This document shows, in pieces, positions 33,081-44,064 of a stretch of 64,000 nt of DNA. Origin of the DNA: Betaproteobacteria bacterium. Lineage in GTDB: Bacteria > Pseudomonadota > Gammaproteobacteria > Burkholderiales > Rhodocyclaceae. Numbering within the stretch: the first letter of the stretch is position 1; each line of letters opens with the position of its first letter. The notes under the pieces were generated by a model. The model made no database searches. It was not told the origin of the DNA and saw nothing but the letters and a program-made list of their open reading frames with translations. The stretch covers positions 62,001 through 126,000 of the forward strand of contig JADIYD010000010.1 of NCBI GenBank assembly GCA_016705475.1, read 5' to 3'. A program made the position numbers and the translations under genes.

Positions 33081-33751
33081 GCCAATTTCCGCCGGGCTGG
33101 ATTGAAGGTGTACAGCGCCAACAGCACAACAAAACTGAACAGCAGCATGCCACCGGACAGCCAGTGCGCCTGTGTGTATTCCAGTGCTTCAACGTGATCG
33201 TAAATCTGTACCGAGACGACCCGCGTCTTCTCGGGAATGTTGCCGCCTATCATCAGCACGATGCCGAATTCGCCGACGGTATGGGCAAAGCCGAGGATGG
33301 CACCAGACAGGAATCCGGGCTTGGCCAGCGGCACGGCCACTGACCAGAACGTATCCCACGGGCTGGCGCGCAGCGTTGCGGCAACCTCCAGGGGGCGTTC
33401 ACCAATCGCCTCGAAGGCATTCTGGATCGGCTGCACGACGAAAGGCAGCGAGTAAAACACCGATGCGATGACCAATCCGGGAAAGGTAAATGGCAGCAGA
33501 CCAAGACCCAGCGACTGGGTGAGCTGCCCGACCGGCCCGTTCGGCCCCATGGTAATGAGCAGGTAAAAGCCGAGTACCGTGGGGGGCAGAACCAGGGGCA
33601 GCGCAACGATGGCGCCGATAACCCCCTTGAAGACCGAGCGCGTGCGGGCCAGCCACCAGGCCACAGGCGTGCCGATGACGAGCAAGAGCAGCGTAACCAC
33701 CGTGGCCAGCTTGAGCGTCAACCAGACTGCGGCGAGGTCGGAGCTCTCCAT
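33077..33751 (-). CDS. modB: molybdate ABC transporter permease
   Basis: The 224-residue inner-membrane permease has about five helices. The cytoplasmic EAA-type loop, FEAIGERPLEVAATLRASPWDTFWSVAVP, contacts ModC and is highly typical of ModB. VLPPTVLGFYLLITMG is another conserved segment. The last four bases overlap modC. No modA (periplasmic binding protein) is adjacent on either side; upstream there is only a 36-codon ORF and a promoter. The binding protein may be encoded elsewhere. Confidence 0.92.
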   Translation of the reverse strand: MESSDLAAVWLTLKLATVVTLLLLVIGTPVAWWLARTRSVFKGVIGAIVALPLVLPPTVLGFYLLITMGPNGPVGQLTQSLGLGLLPFTFPGLVIASVFYSLPFVVQPIQNAFEAIGERPLEVAATLRASPWDTFWSVAVPLAKPGFLSGAILGFAHTVGEFGIVLMIGGNIPEKTRVVSVQIYDHVEALEYTQAHWLSGGMLLFSFVVLLALYTFNPARRKLA

Positions 33752-33753
33752 GT

Positions 33754-33864
33754 TCAGCGATGCCTCGCCCTGGCGCCTGATTGGCGCAAACCGAAAAGCG
33801 AGGCGACACGCGATTTGTCAGTCATGGCCTGCAACAGAACCGGGGCGGCATCAAAAATGGTCAT
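33754..33864 (-). CDS. possible 36-aa leader ORF upstream of modB
   Basis: An ATG (33864) to TGA (33754) frame encodes a peptide starting MTIFDAAPVLLQAMTDKSRV, with C-terminal Arg/His-rich residues. It ends two bases before the modB start and begins a few bases after a good promoter, so a transcript would meet it first and translation could be coupled to modB. Third positions look coding (GCC, CTG, GTC). No family is recognised; it could be chance. Confidence 0.35.
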   Translation of the reverse strand: MTIFDAAPVLLQAMTDKSRVASLFGLRQSGARARHR

Positions 33865-33872
33865 GGCTGCAA

Positions 33873-33900
33873 GGTATACCACGCGGGTGCCGAAGGTCAA
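33873..33900 (-). promoter_or_regulatory. promoter of the modBC unit
   Basis: On the minus strand TTGACC (33900-33895), 16 bases, then TGG-TATACC with an extended -10. The predicted start is close to the ATG of the 36-codon ORF, so that ORF would be almost leaderless. Confidence 0.5.
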
Positions 33901-34020
33901 AGCTGGGGTGATTGAGGCCACCGAGTGAAAGCATTTTTTGGTCTCCTGCTCGAGACGGGCTTGCCACCATTTGATGCAGTGTGAATTTGTTCACAGACAA
34001 GTTCGGGGGTGACGGGCAGA

Positions 34021-34251
34021 ATGAATCCAACAACTCCAAAAGGCACGGAAATGTCCGTTTCAAGCGCAAAAGCTCCCCAATCACAGCCGGCCGGCAAAGC
34101 TGCCGGAAAGGGGAATGCACATGCGGGCGAGATCGACCTGTCGGTATTCAACCTGCGCGATACCTTGAGTGGCATTACCGTTCGCGAAACGAGCTTCAGC
34201 GAATTTCTGCACGCACTCAAGCAGTTTGGCCAGCAAGCTGTCCGGCCATAA
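34021..34251 (+). CDS. small hypothetical protein (76 aa)
   Basis: The family is not recognised. The first half is flexible and rich in Ala/Lys/Ser (SSAKAPQSQPAGKAAGKGN). The second half, DLSVFNLRDTLSGITVRETS then FSEFLHALKQFGQQ, looks folded and helical. There is no signal peptide. Possible starts are GTG 34009, ATG 34021 and ATG 34051; none has a strong ribosome-binding site. The gene lies alone between the convergent tRNA pair and divergent modBC. Confidence 0.5.
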   Translation: MNPTTPKGTEMSVSSAKAPQSQPAGKAAGKGNAHAGEIDLSVFNLRDTLSGITVRETSFSEFLHALKQFGQQAVRP

Positions 34252-34269
34252 ATTCGCCGGGCGGCGAAT
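34252..34269 (-). terminator. hairpin downstream of the tRNA pair
   Basis: ATTCGCCG and CGGCGAAT form a perfect inverted repeat 10 bases past the tRNA-Thr 3' end, followed on the minus strand by TTTATGG. It probably terminates the tRNA transcript. Confidence 0.55.
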
Positions 34270-34279
34270 GCAAGAGGTA

Positions 34280-34354
<75 letters not shown>

Positions 34355-34358
34355 AACC

Positions 34359-34434
34359 TGGTGCGTCCTGACGGGCTCGAACCGCCGACATTCTGCGTGT
34401 AAGGCAGACGCTCTACCAACTGAGCTAAGAACGC
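34359..34434 (-). tRNA. tRNA-Val (TAC anticodon)
   Basis: The 76-base cloverleaf has acceptor GCGTTCT/AGGACGC, D-arm GCTCAGTTGGTAGAGC, anticodon stem TCTGC/GCAGA with loop CTTACAC (anticodon TAC), T-arm GGCGG-TTCGAGC-CCGTC, and encoded CCA. It is first in the two-tRNA transcript. Confidence 0.95.
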
Positions 34435-34444
34435 TGGGGCGCGC

Positions 34445-34450
34445 ATTATA
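34445..34450 (-). promoter_or_regulatory. tRNA operon promoter -10 box
   Basis: TATAAT on the minus strand is followed by the GC-rich discriminator GCGCGCCCC, typical of stable-RNA promoters. No convincing -35 box is seen. The rest of the 204-base gap to 34638 shows nothing else I can name. Confidence 0.6.
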
Positions 34451-34638
34451 ACGAATAAAGTGTATTTCGCCAGTGTTCCAGGTGATGATGATCGATCGCA
34501 GGGGAATTATTAGCGATATCGCGGAATACGCCGCGCGTCGTTCTACGCGCTGTTGAGCTGTCAGATTGTTGCGCTATTGGGCGAAGAAATGATCTCAAAG
34601 CGCGTGAAATTCCTTGATTGTTGGTACTCTACTGACTA

Positions 34639-36012
34639 ATGCCTGCCAATTCTCCAGTTCAGTTCTCATTGCCAGCCCTGACCGGCTTGAAGCTCTCCGA
34701 ACTTATCTCGGCGCTCAGTCATGCGCTGGACATTACCGAGGGGCAGCCGGAAGGCCATTGCGTGCGTTGTTGCTGGATCGGTATGCATCTGGGTCGCCGT
34801 CTCGGCATGAGCGATGGTGATTTGTGGAATCTCTACTACACCCTGCTGCTCAAGGATCTTGGGTGCAGCAGTAACGCCGCGCGCATCTGCGAGCTGTATC
34901 TCACCGACGACCTGAGTTTCAAGCGGGATTTCAAGACAGTGGGCGACAGCCTGCCCAAGGTGCTGCAGTTCGTACTCAGCCATACTGGTCTGAAGGCAGG
35001 GTTGGCTGAACGCTTCCGCAGTGTGCTGACGATCATGCGCGATGGCGAGGAAATCGCTACTGAATTGATTGCCACCCGCTGCCAGCGCGGTGCCGAAATT
35101 GCCCGCCTGCTACGCTTTCCCGAGACGGTATCGGCCGGTATCTACAGTCTGGACGAGCATTTCAACGGGCAGGGTAAGCCGCATGGCCTGGCTGGCGAGG
35201 AAATACCGCTGTATTCCCGTATTGCGCTGCTGGCGCAGGTCATTGATGTTTTCCATACTGCCGGCGGCGCGCAGGCCGCTTTGGATGAGGTCCGGCAACG
35301 TGCCGGTGGCTGGTTCGATCCGGCTCTGGTTCAGGCATTCGAGCAACTGGAGGGCGACGATTCGTTCTGGACGATGCTGGCTTCGCCGGATGTGATGACG
35401 GCGGTATTGGCATTGGAGCCGGCCGGTCATGTCGTTGCGCTGGATGATGATTATCTCGACGATATCGCTGCCGCTTTCGGTCAGGTGGTCGACTCCAAAA
35501 GTCCCTACACCAGTGGCCACAGCGCGCGCGTCGCGCTCTACACCGATCTGATTGCGGAGGCGCTGGGACTGACGGCTGAACGTCGCCGCTGGCTGAAACG
35601 TGGCGCGCTGCTTCACGATGTCGGCAAGCTCGGGGTCAGCAACAGTATCCTCGATAAACCCGGCAAGCTGGATGATGAGGAGTGGGCAGCGGTGAAGGCG
35701 CATGCCATGTACACCGAGACGATCCTCTCGCGCATCGATGCTTTTGCAGAGCTGGCGCGGGTCTCGGCTGCCCACCATGAGCGGCTTGATGGGAAGGGCT
35801 ACCCGCGCGGCCTGATGGCAGATGAGATCTGTCTTGAAACGCGGATCATCACGACTGCCGATATTTTCGATGCGATCACCGCTGAACGCCCTTATCGCGG
35901 CGCAGTACCTATCCCAAAAACGCTCGAAATCATGGCTGAAAGTGTTGGTACGGCCATTGATGAGCGATGTTTTGAAGCCTTGAAACAGGCACTTGCCCGC
36001 CTGCCGGCCTGA
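34639..36012 (+). CDS. tandem HD-GYP domain c-di-GMP phosphodiesterase
   Basis: The 457-residue protein has two HD-type domains. The C-terminal one is a complete HD-GYP: GHSARVALYTDLIAEALGL, the metal-binding LLHDVGKLG, and HHERLDGKGYPRGL (about 379-392), which carries the GYP signature. The N-terminal domain has the same helical plan (CVRCCWIGMHLGRRLGMSDG, LLLKDLGC) but lacks the HD pair and has LDEHFNGQGKPHGL in the GYP position, so it is degenerate and perhaps regulatory. Expected activity is hydrolysis of c-di-GMP. It is soluble and apparently transcribed alone. Confidence 0.9.
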   Translation: MPANSPVQFSLPALTGLKLSELISALSHALDITEGQPEGHCVRCCWIGMHLGRRLGMSDGDLWNLYYTLLLKDLGCSSNAARICELYLTDDLSFKRDFKTVGDSLPKVLQFVLSHTGLKAGLAERFRSVLTIMRDGEEIATELIATRCQRGAEIARLLRFPETVSAGIYSLDEHFNGQGKPHGLAGEEIPLYSRIALLAQVIDVFHTAGGAQAALDEVRQRAGGWFDPALVQAFEQLEGDDSFWTMLASPDVMTAVLALEPAGHVVALDDDYLDDIAAAFGQVVDSKSPYTSGHSARVALYTDLIAEALGLTAERRRWLKRGALLHDVGKLGVSNSILDKPGKLDDEEWAAVKAHAMYTETILSRIDAFAELARVSAAHHERLDGKGYPRGLMADEICLETRIITTADIFDAITAERPYRGAVPIPKTLEIMAESVGTAIDERCFEALKQALARLPA

Positions 36013-36068
36013 TTCCCCGCAAAATACGCCCTTTGTTTGCCGGCACGCCCGGATAAGGTTCCATACGC

Positions 36069-37391
36069 ATGACTATTCAGCAAAAAGTGCCGACCGTCGG
36101 CTTCGTTTCCCTCGGCTGCCCGAAGGCATCATCGGACGCAGAGCGCATCCTGACCAAGCTGCGCGCCGAAGGCTACGAGATTTCGCCGAGCTACGACAAT
36201 TCCGATCTGGTGATCGTCAATACCTGCGGCTTCATTGACGCCGCCGTTGAGGAATCGCTCGATGCCATCGGCGAGGCGCTCAGCGAGAACGGCAAGGTCA
36301 TCGTGACAGGCTGCCTCGGCGCCAAGGGCGACATCGTCCAATCGACGCATCCATCCGTGCTGGCCGTCACCGGCCCGCATGCCGCCGACGAGGTCATGGG
36401 CTACGTCCATGCTCATCTGCCCAAGCCGCATGACCCGTATACCGACCTCGTGCCGCCGCAGGGCGTGCGCCTGACGCCGGACCATTTCGCCTACCTGAAG
36501 ATTTCCGAAGGCTGCAACCACAGTTGCACCTTTTGCATCATCCCGTCGCTGCGCGGTCCGCTGGTCTCGCGGCCGGTTGGCGATGTGCTGGCCGAGGCGG
36601 AAAATCTGGCCCGGGCCGGCGTCAAGGAAATCCTCGTCATTTCGCAGGACACCAGTGCCTACGGCGTCGACCTCAAGTACCGCACGGCGTTCTGGGGTGG
36701 CAAGCCGGTCAAGAGCCGCCTCAAGGAGTTGTGCGAGGCACTGGCCAGCTTCGGCATCTGGGTTCGCCTGCATTACGTTTATCCGTATCCGTCGGTCGAT
36801 GATGTCATTCCACTCATGGCTGAAGGCAAGATCCTTCCCTACCTCGATGTGCCGTTCCAGCACGCCAGCCCGAGGATTCTCAAGGCCATGAAGCGTCCCG
36901 CTTCCAGCGAAAATACGCTGGAGCGCATTGCAAAATGGCGCGAGATCTGCCCGGAGCTGGTCATCCGCTCGACCTTCATCACCGGCTTTCCCGGAGAGAC
37001 CGAAGAGGATTTCGATCAGCTGATCCAGTTCCTTGAGGATGCCAAGCTTGATCGCGTCGGGGCCTTTGCCTATTCGCCGGTTGAAGGCGCCAAGGCCAAC
37101 GAGCTGGCCGACCTCCTGCCGGAAGACGTGCGCGAAGACCGTCGCCGCTGGCTCATGCAGGTGCAGGAGGATATTTCCGCCGCCAAGCTTGAAGCCAAGA
37201 TCGACACGGTCATTCAGGTGCTGGTCGATGCCGTCGACGAGGAGGGCACGATTGCCCGCTCCAAGGCCGATGCGCCGGAAATTGACGGTGTGGTCTACAT
37301 CGATGGTCATTTCGATGCCGAGCCTGGCGACTTCATTCAGGTGAAGGTCATCGACGCCGATCACCATGACCTCTACGCCCAGCCGGTCTGA
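36069..37391 (+). CDS. rimO: ribosomal protein S12 methylthiotransferase RimO
   Basis: RimO is a radical-SAM enzyme that adds a methylthio group to an aspartate of ribosomal protein S12. The N-terminal UPF0004 domain provides cysteines C17, C53 and C82. The radical-SAM cluster CNHSCTFC is at C149, C153 and C156. A TRAM-like domain closes the protein (VDEEGTIARSKADAPEIDGV). At 440 residues it matches E. coli RimO. The 3' end overlaps the start of an FAD-linked oxidase by 26 bases. Confidence 0.96.
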   Translation: MTIQQKVPTVGFVSLGCPKASSDAERILTKLRAEGYEISPSYDNSDLVIVNTCGFIDAAVEESLDAIGEALSENGKVIVTGCLGAKGDIVQSTHPSVLAVTGPHAADEVMGYVHAHLPKPHDPYTDLVPPQGVRLTPDHFAYLKISEGCNHSCTFCIIPSLRGPLVSRPVGDVLAEAENLARAGVKEILVISQDTSAYGVDLKYRTAFWGGKPVKSRLKELCEALASFGIWVRLHYVYPYPSVDDVIPLMAEGKILPYLDVPFQHASPRILKAMKRPASSENTLERIAKWREICPELVIRSTFITGFPGETEEDFDQLIQFLEDAKLDRVGAFAYSPVEGAKANELADLLPEDVREDRRRWLMQVQEDISAAKLEAKIDTVIQVLVDAVDEEGTIARSKADAPEIDGVVYIDGHFDAEPGDFIQVKVIDADHHDLYAQPV

Positions 37392-38773
37392 CCCACTGAT
37401 CGAGCAGTTGGCCAGAGTGGTCGGCACCGCGCAGGTGCTGACTGATCCGGCCGACATCGCCCCGTTTGTTACCGACTGGCGGGGCCGTTACCGCGGCGCG
37501 GCGCAATGTGTCGTGCGGCCGGGCAACACCGCCGAGGTGGCTGCGGTCGTCAAGGTTTGCGCCGAAGCGGGCGCGCCCATCGTGCCGCAGGGCGGCAACA
37601 CCAGCCTGTGTGGTGCGGCAACGCCGGATGCGTCGGGCGGGGCGGTGGTGATCAGTTTGAGTCGTCTGAACCGCATTCTTGCGGTCGACCCGAAAAACAG
37701 CACGATTTCGGTCGAGGCCGGCTGCACGCTGGCTGCGGTACAGGATGCCGCGCGCGCTGCCGACCGGCTCTTTCCGCTGGCGCTGGCCTCCGAAGGTAGC
37801 TGCCAGATCGGCGGAAATCTCTCGACAAATGCTGGCGGCGTGCAGGTGCTGCGCTACGGCAATACGCGCGATCTGACGCTCGGTCTGGAGGTGGTTCTGG
37901 CCAACGGCGAGATCTGGGACGGACTGCGTGGCCTGCGCAAGGACAATACCGGCTACGACCTCAAGCAGTTGTTCATCGGCGCCGAGGGCACCTTGGGCAT
38001 CATTACCAGCGCCGTGCTCAAGCTTTTTCCCCTGCCGAAAAAGCAGGCGACCTGCTGGCTCAACGTCGCTTCGCCCGCTGCTGCGGTCGACTTGCTGAAT
38101 TCGGCCAAAACCGTTTTTGATGCCCAGTTGACGGCTTTCGAGCTGGTCTCGGAAGTGGCGCTCGGGCTGGTGCTCAAGAATATCCCCGACACGGCACGAC
38201 CCAATGCCAGGTCACCCTGGTACGTGCTGGCCGAGTTTTCTGAATCAGAGCCGGCAGCCATCGAGGCATGGCTGGCGCAGCGACTGGATAGTGAGGAAGT
38301 TGCCGACGGTGTCGTGGCCCAGTCGGAAACACAGGCTAAAAAACTGTGGGCGCTGCGCGAGAGTATTTCCGAGGCCCAGAAGATTGAAGGCATCAGCATC
38401 AAGCATGACGTGTCGGTGCCGGTTTCACGTATTCCGGATTTTCTGGAAACGGCCGATGCAGCTCTGGAAAGGGCTTTCCCGGCGTGCGCATTGTCGTTTT
38501 GGTCATGTCGGTGATGGCAACCTGCATTACAACCTGTCGAAGGCCGATGCCCAAGACAACGCAACCTTTTTGGCCAGCGAAGATGCAGTTCATCGCCTCG
38601 TTCATGATGCCGTCAATGCGTTGAATGGCTCAATTTCGGCCGAACATGGGATTGGTCAGCTCAAGCGCGAGGAAATCCTGCGCTACAAGAGCCCGGTGGA
38701 AATGGCGCTCATGCGTTCGCTCAAGCAGGCGCTGGACCCGCGCGGGCTCATGAACCCCGGCAAGGTGCTCTGA
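37366..38773 (+). pseudogene. FAD-binding oxidase/dehydrogenase (GlcD / D-2-hydroxyacid type), frameshifted
   Basis: The family oxidises 2-hydroxyacids such as glycolate, D-lactate or D-2-hydroxyglutarate. The FAD-binding part shows VVRPGNTAEVAAVVKVC, IVPQGGNTSLCGAATP and GGNLSTNAGGVQVLRYGNTR. The frame breaks near 38497-38500, in TTTT of TTGTCGTTTTGGTC. Removing one T joins it to FGHVGDGNLHYNLSK and the C-terminus EHGIGQLKREEIL...GLMNPGKVL. Joined length is ~468 residues, normal for the family. Homopolymer error is the simplest explanation; a real inactivating mutation cannot be excluded. The start lies inside rimO. Confidence 0.85.
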
Positions 38774-38784
38774 GGCCGGTCCGG

Positions 38785-40140
38785 TCAGGCTTCGTCGTTT
38801 TCCGGCAGCGCGAAGGGCAGGGTAAAGCGGAAGGTGCTGCCCTTGCCGACCTGGCTTTCTGCGGACAATTCGCCGCCCATCAGTTCGATGAGCTTGCGGG
38901 AAATCGGCAGGCCGACGCCAATACCACCATGCTTCCGTACGCTTGAACCATCACCCTGAACGAGCAGGCCGCTGATTGCCTGAAGCTGCTCCGGGTTCAT
39001 GCCGGGGCCAGCATCGACCACCGAGAATGCCACCCGAACGAACTTGCCCTGACGGTCGACTAGTCTGTTCGAAACGGCGATGGTGCCACGGTCTGTAAAC
39101 TTGATGGCGTTGCCGACGAGGTGATCGAAAGTCTGTCGCAGGCGATCGAGGTCACCAACCAGAATGTCGGGCAGGGCGGGATCAGTATGCAGCGACAGAA
39201 CGAGATTTTTCGTGGCTGCTGCCTTCTGTTGGCCAGATACCAAACCTTCGAGCATGCCACTGACCGCAAAGGGTTCGGTCCGGAGCCTGACATGCCCAGC
39301 CTCCAGCGCCGATAGCTTGATGATGTTATTGATCAGCACCATCAGACGTTCCGCCGATTCGCGCTGATGGTGGAGCAACTCCTGCTGTTCGGGCGTCAGC
39401 TCTTCAAGCGCCAGCAAGTCGCCCATGCCGATGATGCCGTTCATCGGGGTGCGCAACTCGTGGCTGACATTGGCCAGGAATTCGGTCTTCGCACGGTTTG
39501 AACGCTCAGCGATCGCGCTGGCTGCGGCAAGGTCGGTCAGCAGGCCGTCTTTTTCATGTTCAAGACGGAATGTCTCCTGCAGGGTGCCATGAAAGAAGTC
39601 GGCACTGCGAGTAACCGCCAGCAGGAACAGCAGCGACATTGCCGTGAACGCGACGTGTAGCGGATCACTGCCCAGTGTGCCGAAGGCCACGGCAAGCGCT
39701 ATGGGCCACGCATAGGCACGAAAGACGGTGCGATCAGAGGCAAGAATGGGGACCGCGCCGGCAATCATGCCGGCCATGACAAAACCGGAAAACAACTGCA
39801 GGTAGGTGTTGTCCTGGGACATCAGCAGCAGGGCGCCGCCAGCCCAGATAATGCCGGCGCCGGTAGCGCTGACGAGTGCGCGTTGCCGCCACCAGCGGGC
39901 TTTCTCCTGACGCTGTGCTTCGTCTGCCCGCCGGTAAGCCGTGGCATGGTAAATACGCAGGCAGGCGATGACGATGGCAGCCAGCCACCAGCTATAAAAG
40001 GCCGGATTGTCGACCAGCGAGGTTGCGACCCAGGTCAGAACTGAGGCATTGATGAGCGAAACGACTTGTCCGAGAAGGACGTTGCGATAGAGCAGCTCGA
40101 CCCGGCGGCCAAGAACGAAGGTGTCGAGTGTCTCGCTCAA
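38785..40140 (-). CDS. membrane sensor histidine kinase
   Basis: The N-terminal half has about six membrane helices (residues 25-180) with no large periplasmic domain, so it may sense a membrane or redox signal. The kinase part has the H-box FLANVSHELRTPMNG (H227), the N-box FDHLVGNAIKFTD, and ATP-lid motifs DAGPGM and GIGVGLPISRKL. There is no receiver domain and no response-regulator gene nearby, so it is an orphan kinase. Its start overlaps the hslO stop by four bases, tying its expression to the Hsp33 operon. Confidence 0.9.
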   Translation of the reverse strand: MSETLDTFVLGRRVELLYRNVLLGQVVSLINASVLTWVATSLVDNPAFYSWWLAAIVIACLRIYHATAYRRADEAQRQEKARWWRQRALVSATGAGIIWAGGALLLMSQDNTYLQLFSGFVMAGMIAGAVPILASDRTVFRAYAWPIALAVAFGTLGSDPLHVAFTAMSLLFLLAVTRSADFFHGTLQETFRLEHEKDGLLTDLAAASAIAERSNRAKTEFLANVSHELRTPMNGIIGMGDLLALEELTPEQQELLHHQRESAERLMVLINNIIKLSALEAGHVRLRTEPFAVSGMLEGLVSGQQKAAATKNLVLSLHTDPALPDILVGDLDRLRQTFDHLVGNAIKFTDRGTIAVSNRLVDRQGKFVRVAFSVVDAGPGMNPEQLQAISGLLVQGDGSSVRKHGGIGVGLPISRKLIELMGGELSAESQVGKGSTFRFTLPFALPENDEA

Positions 40141-41018
40141 TGGAGCGCCTTTCCTTCGCTGGCCGCGAACAAGGCAGCCACATCGTCGGCGCTGAAATGG
40201 TAGTCGCGGTTGCAGATGTCGTCGCGGATGACGATCTCGCCGTGTTCGGCAAGGATCGACTCGGCATCGGCGTGGCCCAGGCTGCGGATCATGTCGGCCA
40301 CCTTTTCACGGTTTTCCGGGCAATGGTGGGTCACCGGGCGCCGTTCGTAGAGGCGGATGCCATGTTCGGTGATGTCCTCGTGGAAGAGACGGCTGAGGAG
40401 GCTTCCTGTATCGAGTCCGAGCAATTCTTCGGGTTTGACCGTTGCGGCCAGCTGGGTGATGCGCTGCCAGCCATCCTGATCGTGGTGGTCGGCTTCGGGC
40501 AGCTTTTGCAGAAACAGGCAGGCTGCCGATTCCGGGCTGGTTGCCGCAAACAGGCGCGATGGCTGCTGTTCCGATTGTTCGAGGTAGTGCTCGAAGATCG
40601 TCGCGATGCTGTCGCCAACCATCGGTACGAAGCTTTGGTAGGGCTGGCGGGCTTCGGCCATGTCGAGGCTGATCATGAGCTGGCCGCCCTGATGGGCGCC
40701 GAGCAGTTCTGCAACCGGCGCAGCCAGCACGACCGGGTTGCTGCGTGCCATGCCACGCATTTGCAATTGCTCGTTGCAATCCATGACCAGCAACTGGACT
40801 GGTCCGTTGCCACGCAACTGCAAGGTCAGGCGGCCGGGCTGTTTGAGCTGGCCGGCGATCAGGGCCGTGACGGTCGCCGTTTCGCCGAGCAACTGGGCGA
40901 CGGTCGGCTGATAGTCCCGACCGGCCTGCATTTGCTGCCATGCCTCGCCAAGATAAACGACGGCCCCGCGAATATCGAGTCTTTCGAAGATGAAGCGCTG
41001 AACGAAACTGTCGCTCAC
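40137..41018 (-). CDS. hslO: Hsp33-type chaperone with altered zinc centre
   Basis: Hsp33 is a chaperone that is switched on when oxidative stress releases zinc from four cysteines (CxC and CxxC). The fold segments are intact: ATVTALIAGQLKQPGRLTLQ, QLLVMDCNEQLQMRGMAR and LLGAHQGGQLMISLDM. In the C-terminal switch, the positions read H231-H-C233 and D266-D-I-C269, so one cysteine of each pair is replaced, by His and Asp. Zinc could still be held by His/Cys/Asp/Cys, but disulfide formation would differ. It overlaps the ArsC-like gene and the kinase gene by four bases each. Confidence 0.9.
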   Translation of the reverse strand: MSDSFVQRFIFERLDIRGAVVYLGEAWQQMQAGRDYQPTVAQLLGETATVTALIAGQLKQPGRLTLQLRGNGPVQLLVMDCNEQLQMRGMARSNPVVLAAPVAELLGAHQGGQLMISLDMAEARQPYQSFVPMVGDSIATIFEHYLEQSEQQPSRLFAATSPESAACLFLQKLPEADHHDQDGWQRITQLAATVKPEELLGLDTGSLLSRLFHEDITEHGIRLYERRPVTHHCPENREKVADMIRSLGHADAESILAEHGEIVIRDDICNRDYHFSADDVAALFAASEGKALH

Positions 41019-41359
41019 TTCAGTTGTTCCGCGTAGTTTTCCGGCGCGAAGCCGACGATCAGCTGGCTACCGGTATCGAGCACCGGGCGCTTGATCAGGC
41101 TCGGGTACTGCGCCATCAATTTCAATGCTTTTTGCTCGTCGACCGCAGAACGTTCTTCGTCGCTGAGCTTCTTCCACATCAGGCCGCGCGTATTGAGCAG
41201 CCTCTCCCAGCCGGCGCGGGCAGCCCAGTCCTGCAGATTCGCTTCAGCAACGCCAGCTTTTTTATAATCGACGAATTCGTAAGCGATGCCGTTTTCAGTC
41301 AGCCAGCTCATGGCTTTCTTCATGGTGTCGCAGTTCTTGATGCCAAATGCCTTGATCAT
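41015..41359 (-). CDS. ArsC/Spx/YffB family protein
   Basis: The 114-residue thioredoxin-fold protein has the family start FGIKNCDTMKKAMSWL with a single N-terminal cysteine, and the conserved arginine segment LIKRPVLDTGSQLIVGF. The YffB subgroup is implied by length and by the KNCDT motif; its natural role is unclear and it is unlikely to be a main arsenate reductase. It is first in a three-gene operon with hslO and an orphan histidine kinase, all linked by 4-base overlaps. Confidence 0.9.
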   Translation of the reverse strand: MIKAFGIKNCDTMKKAMSWLTENGIAYEFVDYKKAGVAEANLQDWAARAGWERLLNTRGLMWKKLSDEERSAVDEQKALKLMAQYPSLIKRPVLDTGSQLIVGFAPENYAEQLK

Positions 41360-41592
41360 TGCAATCTGTGTTTCGCTCGAAAGAATGCGAATAATAGCAG
41401 CCTGTCGCAGACTGGTATTTTTAGTCGTACATCGGCTGGTTTGTCATACTGCTTTGTCCGCCTGATTCAGGGCGCGTTTGGGCAGGATGACTCGTTCCCG
41501 TTTGCCAACCGACCGAATTGAACCAATGTGACACGCGGGCCGCAGTCCAGGCGGGATCAGGAGATGCGACGAAAAGGGCGACGCCGATTGAG

Positions 41593-41622
41593 TTTTGGCC
41601 CTTTTCCCGCGTCGACCGCAGG
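41593..41622 (-). repeat. dispersed GGTCAACCGG motif, copy 9
   Basis: TTTTGGCCCTTTTCCCGC then GTCGACCGCAGG, immediately after the tex stop codon. The rest of the gap back to 41360 shows nothing recognisable. Confidence 0.55.
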
Positions 41623-41624
41623 AG

Positions 41625-43946
<2,322 letters not shown>

Positions 43947-44064
43947 GGGTGCGGCAGTGCAGCAAAAATGGGGGGTGAACTATGCGCAATAGTGGTCCAA
44001 AATACAACCATCATCGCTTGGTGTAGGATGCGTTGGCGTGATCCATCTAAGAGGAGAGATAACA

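Noticed and set aside
36129..37457. 442-codon frame opposite rimO
   Set aside because: It is antisense to an intact RimO with all six cysteines in place.
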